From contig CAIJLK010000198.1 in NCBI GenBank assembly GCA_903821465.1, forward strand, positions 1 to 34,879: DNA of 34,879 bases, given 5' to 3'. Source of the DNA: an uncultured Bacteroidota bacterium (GTDB lineage: Bacteria; Bacteroidota; Bacteroidia; Chitinophagales; Chitinophagaceae). Both the position numbers and the translations under genes were made by a program. Below the pieces are notes generated by a model, which made no database searches, had not been told where the DNA came from, and was given only the letters and a program-made list of their open reading frames with translations. Positions 26,154 through 34,534 of this stretch are shown here, piece after piece (within the stretch, counting starts at the first letter, position 1; each line of letters begins with the position of its first letter).

Positions 26154-27674
26154 ATGAGCAAGAAAGTGATTTTAGCGATTATGGACGGATGGGGATTGGG
26201 TCAGATACCTAGCGCCGATGCAATTCAACAAGCACACCCGGCTTTTGTTAGTAGTTTATACAGTCAATACCCAAATACCACTTTGGTTACTTGTGGCGAA
26301 GAAGTGGGTTTGCCTGATGGGCAAATGGGTAATAGTGAAGTAGGTCACTTGAATTTAGGTGCTGGCAGAATAGTGTATCAAGAATTACAGCGCATAAATG
26401 TTGCCATACGTACTGGCGAACTTGCTTCCAATCAAGTGCTTTTGAATACAATTAGAAAAGCAAAAGACACAAAAAAACCTTTACACTTGCTGGGATTGTT
26501 AAGCGATGGTGGCGTGCATTCACATACCAGTCATTTAAAAGCCATCCTCCATGTTTGTAAGGCAGAAGGATTAACGGAAGTATATATCCATGCATTCACA
26601 GATGGCAGAGATACCGATCCGAAAAGTGGTTTGGGATATATTACCGATTTAGAGAATTTCTTAGCCAGTTCTGTTGGAAAAATTGCCACAGTAAGCGGCA
26701 GGTATTATGCCATGGATCGGGATAAACGTTGGGAAAGAGTCAAGCTGGCTTATGATACTTTAGTGAATGCAGGCGGACCAACAGCGAGCGATGCCATTGC
26801 AGCTGTTAAAAATTCTTATGCTGCAAATAAAACGGATGAATTCATTTTGCCTACCGTTATTGTTGGGGCCGACCAGCAACCGATTGCAAAAATTCAGTCC
26901 GGCGATACAGCCATCTGTTTTAATTTCAGAACAGATCGTTGTAGAGAAATTACAGAAGTACTCACGCAGAATGACCATACTGATTTTGGTATGCACAAAC
27001 TAGATCTAACATACACCACCATGACGATGTATGATCATAAGTTTAAAAATGTCAGCGTAATTTTCGAAAATGATAATTTGTTCAATACCCTTGGTCAGGT
27101 TTTAGAAGCCAATGGCAAGAAACAAATCAGGATTGCTGAAACAGAGAAATATCCCCACGTTACTTTCTTTTTTAGTGGTGGAAGAGAAGATCCTTATACT
27201 GGCGAAAGCAGGATCATGGTACCTTCTCCGAAAGTGGCTACTTATGATTTACAACCAGAAATGAGTGCCATTGAAATTACCGATAAATTAATTCCCGAAA
27301 TTGAAAACGAAACTGCCGATTTTATTTGCTTGAACTATGCAAATACAGATATGGTGGGACATACAGGCATATTCAGTGCTGCCATCACTGCAGCCCTAAC
27401 TGTTGATGCATGTGTGAAGCGCGTAGTTACAGCCGCATTGGAACATGATTATACTGTATTCCTAACGGCCGACCATGGCAATGCCGATTTCATGATCAAT
27501 CAAGACGGTTCACCTAATACAGCACATACTTTGAACCCAGTTCCATTCTTCATCATCGATAAAGTTTGGAGGGGAACTATAAAGCCTGGTAAATTAGGCG
27601 ATTTAGCTCCCACTATTTTGAAGGTAATGGGACTAGAAATACCAAAAGAAATGACAGGAAACACACTCATATAA
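26154..27674 (+). CDS. gpmI: 2,3-bisphosphoglycerate-independent phosphoglycerate mutase
   Basis: Interconverts 3- and 2-phosphoglycerate in glycolysis using two Mn2+ ions. The 506 residues are standard. Motifs: metal-binding Asp11 in MDGWG, the phosphoserine nucleophile Ser61 in QMGNSEVGH, SDGGVHSH, the HAFTDGRDTDP loop, GRYYAMDRDKRW, FNFRTDR, NYANTDMVGHTG and TADHGNAD for the second metal site. The enzyme appears complete. A haem-binding-domain gene follows after 10 bp and engB 2 bp later, so the three are likely co-transcribed. Confidence 0.97.
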   Translation: MSKKVILAIMDGWGLGQIPSADAIQQAHPAFVSSLYSQYPNTTLVTCGEEVGLPDGQMGNSEVGHLNLGAGRIVYQELQRINVAIRTGELASNQVLLNTIRKAKDTKKPLHLLGLLSDGGVHSHTSHLKAILHVCKAEGLTEVYIHAFTDGRDTDPKSGLGYITDLENFLASSVGKIATVSGRYYAMDRDKRWERVKLAYDTLVNAGGPTASDAIAAVKNSYAANKTDEFILPTVIVGADQQPIAKIQSGDTAICFNFRTDRCREITEVLTQNDHTDFGMHKLDLTYTTMTMYDHKFKNVSVIFENDNLFNTLGQVLEANGKKQIRIAETEKYPHVTFFFSGGREDPYTGESRIMVPSPKVATYDLQPEMSAIEITDKLIPEIENETADFICLNYANTDMVGHTGIFSAAITAALTVDACVKRVVTAALEHDYTVFLTADHGNADFMINQDGSPNTAHTLNPVPFFIIDKVWRGTIKPGKLGDLAPTILKVMGLEIPKEMTGNTLI

Positions 27675-27684
27675 AAATATAACT

Positions 27685-28170
27685 ATGAAAAAAGTCGGAA
27701 TTGGATTACTAGTAATTCTATTGTTATTACAAGCATATCGCCCAGCAAAAAACGATTCCAATAAAATGGATAATGATATTTCTGTATCATACACGGTTCC
27801 TGATGATGTGAAACAGATCCTTGCTAAAGCGTGTAACGACTGCCACAGTAATAACACAACTTATCCTTGGTACAGTAATATACAACCAGTAAGATTTTGG
27901 TTAGATGATCATGTGAATGAAGGAAAAAGAAAGATGAACTTTAATGAATTTAAAACTTACAAAATTGCTCGTCAGTATAAAAAGTTAGACGAAGTGATTG
28001 AGCAGGTAAAAGAGGGCGATATGCCTTTGGAATCTTATACTTTGATTCATAAAAATGCTATTTTAACAGATACTGAAAAGCAAAAATTATATGATTGGTG
28101 CAATACAGTTAGATCTTCTATCAAAGCCCAATACCCACCCGACAGCTTGGTTTTACCAAAAAGAAAATAA
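27685..28170 (+). CDS. Haem-binding domain protein (single CxxCH)
   Basis: A 161-residue exported or membrane-anchored protein: a hydrophobic N-terminal segment (about 4-17) without a lipobox, then a c-type haem motif C50-N-D-C53-H54 followed by NNTTYPWYSNIQP. The pattern of a CxxCH, PWYS, then EGDMPLESYTLIH and a final W near LYDW matches the Bacteroidota haem-binding domain family, with Met and His residues available as a second axial ligand. It is probably a periplasmic electron carrier; partners are not identifiable. It sits between gpmI and engB. Confidence 0.88.
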   Translation: MKKVGIGLLVILLLLQAYRPAKNDSNKMDNDISVSYTVPDDVKQILAKACNDCHSNNTTYPWYSNIQPVRFWLDDHVNEGKRKMNFNEFKTYKIARQYKKLDEVIEQVKEGDMPLESYTLIHKNAILTDTEKQKLYDWCNTVRSSIKAQYPPDSLVLPKRK

Positions 28171-28172
28171 AT

Positions 28173-28820
28173 ATGGAGATTACTTCTGCAAAATACAATA
28201 TCTCATCAGCATTAGTTGAGCAATGCCCCAAACCCGACAGACCAGAATACGCTTTTATTGGCCGAAGTAATGTGGGTAAATCATCATTAATCAATTTGCT
28301 TACCAAGACTAAGAACTTGGCAAAAACTTCGGGCACACCGGGCAAGACTCAATTGATCAATCATTTTGATATTGAGAGTTCGAGTGGGGTACGTGGACCA
28401 AAAGTAAAATGGTTCTTGGTGGATCTTCCTGGTTATGGTTATGCAAAACGTTCTATTTCCGATAGGAATCGCTGGGAGCAAATGATCGACGGATTCTTGC
28501 GTAAAAGAGAGAACCTAATGCAAGTATTTGTATTGATCGATAGCAGACATAGTCCGCAAAAAAATGATTTAGAATTTGTAAATCAATTAGATCATTGGCA
28601 AGTGCCTTTTTCACTAGTTTTCACAAAATCAGATAAAGAAAAGCCCGGTGTTGTTGCTAGAAATGTGCAGGCATTTATGGATAAACTCAGAGAGACCTGG
28701 CAATTTCTTCCACGGCATTTTGTAACTAGTGCCGAAAAGAAAGAAGGCAGAGAAGAGATTTTGGAGTTATTACAGCAGATGAATAACAACTACTATACTT
28801 CCGAAAAATCTAAGGGTTAA
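28173..28820 (+). CDS. engB: Ribosome biogenesis GTP-binding protein YsxC/EngB
   Basis: Small essential GTPase for late 50S subunit assembly. The 215 residues have G1 GRSNVGKSS (30-38), the G2 Thr in TSGTPGKTQ, G3 DLPGYGYAK, G4 TKSD and a G5-like TSA. The order and length fit the family. It begins 2 bp after the haem-binding gene. A 51-bp spacer without a clear hairpin separates it from the convergent YkuK-like gene. Confidence 0.96.
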   Translation: MEITSAKYNISSALVEQCPKPDRPEYAFIGRSNVGKSSLINLLTKTKNLAKTSGTPGKTQLINHFDIESSSGVRGPKVKWFLVDLPGYGYAKRSISDRNRWEQMIDGFLRKRENLMQVFVLIDSRHSPQKNDLEFVNQLDHWQVPFSLVFTKSDKEKPGVVARNVQAFMDKLRETWQFLPRHFVTSAEKKEGREEILELLQQMNNNYYTSEKSKG

Positions 28821-28871
28821 TATTACAGTTGAATCAGCAGGATCCAACAAACTATATTATAAAAGAAAAAA

Positions 28872-29345
28872 TTAGTTACAGATCTTATCTGCACAACTGC
28901 TGCTGGCAAAGGCTTCTGGCTTGGCTTTGAATGCAAAACCCATTCCTAGAATATAACCCATTGCTTCTCGAAGTGCATCATTGCTTTTGAACTGTGGATT
29001 GGTGTTGATGTCGGCATGAACTTCCATTTCAATATGGTGTTCAATAAACAGATCACACAGTTCATAAGCCACTTCAATACTCTTTGCAACTTCTACCAAC
29101 ATCCTTTCTTTGATATGGTACTTGGTCTTAGTTTTTTCGTTGTGGATATACATGAATCCACCATTGTGCTCACGTAAAAAAACTATCACTGTTGCAAACT
29201 CAGTATCCTCGCCCTTGACCTGGCTATCAGTTCCGATACAAACTTTGAGTTTCACACGCTTTTCAGTCTCCTGAATAATTGCATCAGCAACAGCCTGTTT
29301 AATAGGTAAATTAATCTGCTCACCGTTAAATTTTCTCCAACGCAT
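28872..29345 (-). CDS. YkuK-like protein (RNase H-like fold, DUF458)
   Basis: From the ATG at 29345 it has 157 residues (MRWRKFNGEQ). It contains the family's IGTDSQVKGEDTEFATVIVF strand region with an Asp positioned as in RNase H folds, KERMLVEVAKSIEVAYEL, and HADINTNPQFKSNDALREA followed by GMGFAFKAKPEAFASS. The fold and acidic residues suggest nucleic-acid binding or cleavage; activity is not proven for the family to my knowledge. The frame continues upstream to 29483, with Met codons at 29483 and 29453; those 46 residues do not look like the family, but I cannot exclude them. Divergent from the second ABC gene. Confidence 0.8.
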   Translation of the reverse strand: MRWRKFNGEQINLPIKQAVADAIIQETEKRVKLKVCIGTDSQVKGEDTEFATVIVFLREHNGGFMYIHNEKTKTKYHIKERMLVEVAKSIEVAYELCDLFIEHHIEMEVHADINTNPQFKSNDALREAMGYILGMGFAFKAKPEAFASSSCADKICN

Positions 29346-29535
29346 AAGTTTGGTGTTTTTGTAATTTACTGAATAATCTGCCCGAATCGTTGTGTCTGAA
29401 ATGATCTTATTATTAACAGCTGGTGGAAAACCCAAATCCACAATCTGTCGCATTGGGGGTAATTCAACAAGCAATAATGTCATATTTTAAAGAATAGTAC
29501 GGATATTGTTATACTGTAAAGCCTAATAAAAATCA

Positions 29536-31311
29536 ATGAAAATACTCTTAACATACCTCAAACCTTATAGATGGCTGATCATTCTGGCACTAGCACTAGC
29601 AGGCATTAATCAGACCTTTTCGATGTTCGACCCGATGATCTTCGGAAAAATGTTTGATCAATTTGCTAGTCACCCTTGGACCAACGACGATGGTTCTGTC
29701 AGAGATGAGAGTGGTTATATACGCGGACTTGGTTTCATGTTATTCCTATTGGTGGGCACGGCCATGATCAGCAGAATTGCAAAAGCATTTCAGGATTATA
29801 CCGTTAATGTAATCATCCAAAAATTTGGTGCAAAGATTTTCACTGATGGATTAAAACATTCGATGCGATTACCTTATCAGGAATTTGAAGATCAACGAAG
29901 TGGCGAAACCTTATCAATTCTTACAAAAGTTAGAAGCGATACTGAGAAGTTCATTGGATATGTGATCAATGTATTATTCGGAATTTTAGTGAGTGTGGTT
30001 TTCGTATCTATCTATGCAACGCGTTTGCATTGGTCAATTATGCCCATCTACATGGGTGGCGCAATTTTAATTGCCACTGTTACAAACCTTCTCAGTAAAA
30101 AAATAAAAATCATTCAAAAGAATATTGTTAAGGAAACAACTTCTCTTGCGGGCTCTACTACAGAAAGCTTACGCAATATTGAATTGGTGAAGAGTTTGGG
30201 ATTAACAGACCAAGAAGTAAAAAGGTTAAATACCAATACTTATAAAATACTCGGACTAGAACTTCGGAAAGTAAAAAACATTCGTTCCCTGAGTTTTATT
30301 CAAGGCACCATGGTGAACTTTTTGCGTCAGATAATCACTTTTACTTTGATGTGGTTGATCTTTAGACATAAGCTAACAATGGGTCAATTAATTTCTCTAC
30401 AATTCTATAGCTTCTATATTTTCGGACCACTTCAAGAGATCGGAAGCATCATCATTAGCTGGCGTGAAGCAGAAGCATCGATGAATAACTTTCACAACCT
30501 CATGTTGAAAAAAGTAGAACCAAAACCATTGGAGCCTACCATGGTAGGAATGATCGAAGAATTGGAATTCAAGAATATTGCATTTAAACATCAGACAGCA
30601 CAGTTCAAAGCATTAGACGGAATTTCTTTTGATGTTAAAAGAGGCGAAACTATTGCTTTTGTTGGACCTTCTGGAGCCGGCAAGAGTACCTTGGTAAAAC
30701 TTTTGGTAGGATTATATAGAACGCAGGATGGCACTATCTATTACAATGGGATAGATGGACATGCAATTGATTTTGATGAGCTTAGAAATCAGATTGGATT
30801 TGTAACTCAAGACACTCAATTATTTGCAGGAACTATTCGTGAAAACTTGGTATTCGTGTATCCAGAAGCAACTGATAAAGATGTGTTAGAAGCCTTACAT
30901 AAAGCAAGTTGTGATAATTTATTATCTCGTGCAGAAAAAGGATTAGAAACTATGATTGGTGAGGGTGGACTAAAATTAAGTGGTGGAGAAAAGCAAAGAT
31001 TATCTATTGCACGTGCACTACTGCGTCAGCCACATTTACTCATTTTTGATGAGGCCACATCTGCATTAGATAGTATCACAGAAGAAGAAATCACCAATAC
31101 CATTCGCAGAATTTCTTCTGAGAAACAACAGATCACGGTAATGATTGCACACAGATTAAGTACCATTATGCATGCAGACAGGATCTACGTATTAGAAAAG
31201 GGGCAGGTGGTTGAAACAGGAAGTCACTATCAACTATTAGAAGAGAAAGGTCTGTACTACGCCATGTGGCGCCAACAGATCGGAGAGAGAAAAATATTTT
31301 CGCTGAGTTAA
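29536..31311 (+). CDS. ABC exporter half-transporter (permease fused to ATPase)
   Basis: A 591-residue protein with the type I exporter plan: transmembrane domain about 10-310 and a nucleotide-binding domain with Walker A GPSGAGKST (377-385), Q-loop Gln425, canonical signature LSGGE (481-485), Walker B LLIFDEATSALD with Glu506, and H-loop His539. The cytoplasmic loop between helices 1 and 2 is longer than usual (about 44-64). It is not close to the ABC protein at 1406-3223 outside shared motifs. Probably a homodimer with unknown cargo (lipid, peptide or drug). It ends just before a terminator shared with the convergent DUF2721 gene. Confidence 0.92.
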   Translation: MKILLTYLKPYRWLIILALALAGINQTFSMFDPMIFGKMFDQFASHPWTNDDGSVRDESGYIRGLGFMLFLLVGTAMISRIAKAFQDYTVNVIIQKFGAKIFTDGLKHSMRLPYQEFEDQRSGETLSILTKVRSDTEKFIGYVINVLFGILVSVVFVSIYATRLHWSIMPIYMGGAILIATVTNLLSKKIKIIQKNIVKETTSLAGSTTESLRNIELVKSLGLTDQEVKRLNTNTYKILGLELRKVKNIRSLSFIQGTMVNFLRQIITFTLMWLIFRHKLTMGQLISLQFYSFYIFGPLQEIGSIIISWREAEASMNNFHNLMLKKVEPKPLEPTMVGMIEELEFKNIAFKHQTAQFKALDGISFDVKRGETIAFVGPSGAGKSTLVKLLVGLYRTQDGTIYYNGIDGHAIDFDELRNQIGFVTQDTQLFAGTIRENLVFVYPEATDKDVLEALHKASCDNLLSRAEKGLETMIGEGGLKLSGGEKQRLSIARALLRQPHLLIFDEATSALDSITEEEITNTIRRISSEKQQITVMIAHRLSTIMHADRIYVLEKGQVVETGSHYQLLEEKGLYYAMWRQQIGERKIFSLS

Positions 31312-31316
31312 TCAAT

Positions 31317-31348
31317 AAAAAAAGCAGGACCTCGATCCTGCTTTTTTT
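31317..31348. terminator. Bidirectional terminator between the ABC exporter and DUF2721 genes
   Basis: AAAAAAAGCAGGA (31317-31329) and TCCTGCTTTTTTT (31336-31348) are a perfect 13-bp dyad around a 6-nt loop. The GC core with A-runs on one side and T-runs on the other works on both strands, and both flanking genes end here (31311 and 31353). Confidence 0.9.
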
Positions 31349-31352
31349 ATTT

Positions 31353-31790
31353 TTAGAATTTGCTTTTGATATACTCTATCATACCAGGATTTTCTAACCC
31401 TTCTATATCGCTCAATTGTAATTCAATTGCCTTATTACTCATTTGAACTTCTACCAATGAAATAATCAGAGAGGTTGCAAATGCAATTAAGCTGATCGCA
31501 AAGAAAATATTTGCTAGTAACATCTCATCTATATACACTAGGAATATGCAAAAAATACAGATGATAAAAGTAATAACACCAAGTGTCTGCATGTGTTTGA
31601 TCAACTTCAATCGATAGCGAATGCTTTTGATTTGTGCATGTAAAGTATTATCGTTTGTATGATTTTCTACATACTTATCATGTAAACTTCTCACTCTATT
31701 AGATAATGCGAGAAATCGATTGGTGTAAGCCAACATTACCAAACTAATTGCTGGAAATAATAATGCAGGTGTATTAATTGAAATGTCCAT
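31353..31790 (-). CDS. DUF2721 family membrane protein
   Basis: A 145-residue integral membrane protein with about three predicted helices (about 6-23, 68-88, 92-113). The pattern fits DUF2721: an N-terminal helix, a basic segment LSNRVRSLHDKY that recalls the family's conserved R-x-R stretch, then a helical hairpin. The function is unknown. It is only 8 bp downstream of the TonB-receptor gene, so it is probably in the same transcript; this could tie it to envelope transport, but DUF2721 genes occur in many contexts. Confidence 0.82.
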   Translation of the reverse strand: MDISINTPALLFPAISLVMLAYTNRFLALSNRVRSLHDKYVENHTNDNTLHAQIKSIRYRLKLIKHMQTLGVITFIICIFCIFLVYIDEMLLANIFFAISLIAFATSLIISLVEVQMSNKAIELQLSDIEGLENPGMIEYIKSKF

Positions 31791-31798
31791 GATTAAAT

Positions 31799-34240
31799 TT
31801 AAGCTTTTGTTTTAAAACTCAGTGGCATATTGAGTTTTACGCTAAAATTACGGCCCATATTAAACACACCCATTCTTCCAGTAGCTGCATTTATTTCGGT
31901 GTATTTCAGGCGACTTAAATGGCTCTGATAAGCCACATCGGTCAAATTATTTATAGATACATAAATACTGAAGATTGTTTTCCCCTCATGAACAATATCT
32001 GTTCCGGTACCGAAATTTAAAAGGGTATAACCAGGCGTAACCGTTTCAGTATTGTAAGCCGTAAATACTCGGTTTTGTGCAGACACATTATCCAATTCCA
32101 ATTTCAAATAACTATTGTGCAGATATTTATGTTGCTTATTAAAGTTTGCACGCAACACACTCAATAATCTAGGTGAAGGAATAAAGGGAAGTTTATTGGT
32201 TCCTTCGAAGCTTTGATTAAAATGCGCAGCAACTAAAGAAAAATTATTTTCGAAGTGAAGCCAATCAAATGGATGTGGATGTATATCTAATTTGGCTTCA
32301 AACCCATATAATGAAGCAGCGGCTTGTCTAAATTTAAAAGCAACTAAATCAGCACTTGGTTGATGCACAATCGAATCGCCTCCATTAACAGCACTTAGCT
32401 TACTATAAAAAATATAATTCTGAATATTGTTATAGAATGCACTGATAGCAAAACTAAGATGGTCTTCATTATATTCAAATCCGGCATCGATTTGATAAGC
32501 CGTTTCTGATTGTAAGTTTAGTTCCCCGTATTCATAACGATAAGTGCCTTCATGTGCCCCATTACTAGCTAACTCAGAAACACTAGGTGCCCGATAGCCC
32601 CTTGCGATATTGAGTTTAAAAGTAGTTGATTCATTTGCAGAATAACTCAATCCGATACTTCCACTAAGATTCGAATACGACCTAGTAAAATCTTCAAAAC
32701 GACGACTCCCGTTCTCTATATATCCAAACCCATGGAGGGTTCTATAATCGGCTCTTAAGCCACCACTAACGGTTAAATTATCAAATGTTTTTTTCGTGTA
32801 AAAGAATCCACCAATATCAAACAAATTATAAGCCGGTATCAATACTTCTTTAGCTTGGTTTCGATTCTGTTGATACATTCCAGTTAACCCAAAAGAATTG
32901 ATCCATCCATTTTTTTCGGTCAAATGATATTGTAAACTGTAATTGAAAGTTTTTAAATCGAAATATAAATCGGGCAGATCCGGTCTAGAGTCTTCCCCGA
33001 ATTCTCTTCTTTTATTGTCTTGGTATCCTAGGTTGACAGTTGCTCTTCCACCGCCCACAACAAAATTATTATCACTAGCAATTTTGAAATGTGTTACTTG
33101 CTGGTAAGGTGTACAAAGCAGTCTGCTATTCAGTTCTGCTTCGGTTGCAATATGTTCACGTGGGGTTTCAGGGTATACTAAAAATTGTCCGGTTATTGAG
33201 TCCCTTGCACCTTCTATCACACCAATATGCTGGTTGAAATTGCTGATAATGATATGGCTATAACCCCATGATTTATTGATTCCAAAATAACCCCCGAAAT
33301 TTCTTTCATTATACCTGCTATTAAATACTTTACCGTCATAGGCATTTTGGTAATCGCCTGCATTTTTATATGTGCCATAAGCATTCCAATTGAAGCCATT
33401 TTTTAAATGACCCGCGATATTTGCATTGGTACCATACAACCCATTATTTCCGTTATAAGTACCCATAAGATTCCCACTAACAGTTTCTCTTTGAACAGGC
33501 ACATTGGTTATTAAATGCACCACCCCAGCCATTGCATCACTACCATAGAATAAAGAAGCTGGACCTTTTAAAAGTTCTACTTTTTGAATACTATATTCAT
33601 CCACTTCAATACCATGTTCGTCGCCCCATTGCTGGCCTTCCTGACGTACTCCATCATGCACAGTTACTACCCGATTATATCCGAGGCCGCGGATAACAGG
33701 TTTACTAATTGCCGGACCAGTTCCCATACTCGCAACTCCTGGAACCAATTTGCTGATCGCATCAATAATATTATTGGAAGAAGATTGAAAAAGATCTGAT
33801 CGCTTTAGAATGGAAATAGGTTGAGAAGATAGTTTTGTTCTTGTAGCCGATGCTACACCCGTAACAGTAACTTCTTCATGTTCAACCACAGTTTCTGTCA
33901 TGCTAAAATTCTTGATCGTCCTTCCGTTGATATCAATATTCTGGATAATCGTCGCAAATCCTTGATAGGAAATTTCAACCAGGTATTTTCCGGATGGAAT
34001 AGAGGGACTTGTAAATACCCCATTCGAATCAGTAATAGCGCCGGTTTTAGCTTCGTGAAAATAGATGGAAGCACCTGCTAAAGCGACTCCTGTTTTTTGA
34101 TCTATAATCTTTCCTGACAGGATGGATTTATTGTTGCCAATTTGGGTATTTGATTTACCAGTAGCAGCAGGCTGTTGTGATTTTGCAACACCCAATAGGG
34201 CAATAAAACCTATGCATATCTGATAAAAAAATTGGCGCAT
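31799..34240 (-). CDS. TonB-dependent outer-membrane receptor
   Basis: Energised uptake porin for a bulky or scarce nutrient. The 813 residues start with a signal peptide (about 1-22), then a carboxypeptidase-regulatory-like beta domain (about 40-115), a TonB-box-like EEVTVTG (122-128), a plug (about 135-250; DAISKLVPGV, VIRGLGYNRV, VELLKGPASLFYGSDA) and a 22-strand-type barrel ending in aromatic-rich strands with a C-terminal extension (MPLSFKTKA). The plug carries WGDEHG (about 205-210), reminiscent of metal receptors, but the substrate cannot be called. It has no SusD partner nearby. A -7 box lies 71 nt upstream and a leader hairpin lies between. Confidence 0.92.
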   Translation of the reverse strand: MRQFFYQICIGFIALLGVAKSQQPAATGKSNTQIGNNKSILSGKIIDQKTGVALAGASIYFHEAKTGAITDSNGVFTSPSIPSGKYLVEISYQGFATIIQNIDINGRTIKNFSMTETVVEHEEVTVTGVASATRTKLSSQPISILKRSDLFQSSSNNIIDAISKLVPGVASMGTGPAISKPVIRGLGYNRVVTVHDGVRQEGQQWGDEHGIEVDEYSIQKVELLKGPASLFYGSDAMAGVVHLITNVPVQRETVSGNLMGTYNGNNGLYGTNANIAGHLKNGFNWNAYGTYKNAGDYQNAYDGKVFNSRYNERNFGGYFGINKSWGYSHIIISNFNQHIGVIEGARDSITGQFLVYPETPREHIATEAELNSRLLCTPYQQVTHFKIASDNNFVVGGGRATVNLGYQDNKRREFGEDSRPDLPDLYFDLKTFNYSLQYHLTEKNGWINSFGLTGMYQQNRNQAKEVLIPAYNLFDIGGFFYTKKTFDNLTVSGGLRADYRTLHGFGYIENGSRRFEDFTRSYSNLSGSIGLSYSANESTTFKLNIARGYRAPSVSELASNGAHEGTYRYEYGELNLQSETAYQIDAGFEYNEDHLSFAISAFYNNIQNYIFYSKLSAVNGGDSIVHQPSADLVAFKFRQAAASLYGFEAKLDIHPHPFDWLHFENNFSLVAAHFNQSFEGTNKLPFIPSPRLLSVLRANFNKQHKYLHNSYLKLELDNVSAQNRVFTAYNTETVTPGYTLLNFGTGTDIVHEGKTIFSIYVSINNLTDVAYQSHLSRLKYTEINAATGRMGVFNMGRNFSVKLNMPLSFKTKA

Positions 34241-34253
34241 GATGACACTTTAT

Positions 34254-34281
34254 AACTACCGGTTTTAATAAAACGGCAGTT
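34254..34281 (-). promoter_or_regulatory. Imperfect hairpin in the TonB-receptor leader
   Basis: AACT (34254-34257) and CCG-G-TTTT (34259-34266) pair with AAAACGG (34270-34276) and AGTT (34278-34281), with one mismatch and one bulge, loop AAT. It is 14-41 nt upstream of the ATG, so it could be an operator or an mRNA structure. Confidence 0.35.
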
Positions 34282-34311
34282 CGGGCTGTTTCAAAACTGA
34301 AATAAGAGTTG

Positions 34312-34319
34312 CAAATATA
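34312..34319 (-). promoter_or_regulatory. Putative -7 promoter element for the TonB receptor
   Basis: The minus strand reads TATATTTG, an exact TAnnTTTG match, ending 71 nt before the ATG at 34240. A longer leader than elsewhere in the window. Confidence 0.45.
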
Positions 34320-34513
34320 GGATAGGGCTTCAGAATCCACTGTTGGTTTAACGTTTTTAACGAATCGCTTTTTTCTTAGATTTTTTATTCGGAATTCTGC
34401 TGATGGGGTGTCTAATGAAAGCGAATTTGGCTTAAAATCGATCTTTTTTGAACATTTTCAACAATAAATCCGCCCTAACATGCAGCAATTAAAGGCATTT
34501 TATGTCTATATTT

Positions 34514-34533
34514 AGGGGAACATAAATTCCCCT
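34514..34533. promoter_or_regulatory. Perfect dyad before the ECF sigma-factor start
   Basis: AGGGGAA (34514-34520) and TTCCCCT (34527-34533) flank CATAAA, ending one base before the ATG at 34535. An imperfect -7 box TATATTTA (34507-34514) touches its left arm, so the dyad spans the likely transcript start. An operator or a hairpin at the start codon are the two readings. Confidence 0.5.
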
Positions 34534-34534
34534 C

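Larger units (their letters stand above)
34241..34534. other. Divergent spacer between the TonB receptor and ECF sigma factor
   Basis: 294 bp with no supportable gene. It holds the receptor hairpin and -7 box, T-rich stretches around 34370-34390 and 34444-34450, and the sigma-factor dyad at 34514-34533. No RNA gene or terminator was recognised. Confidence 0.5.
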
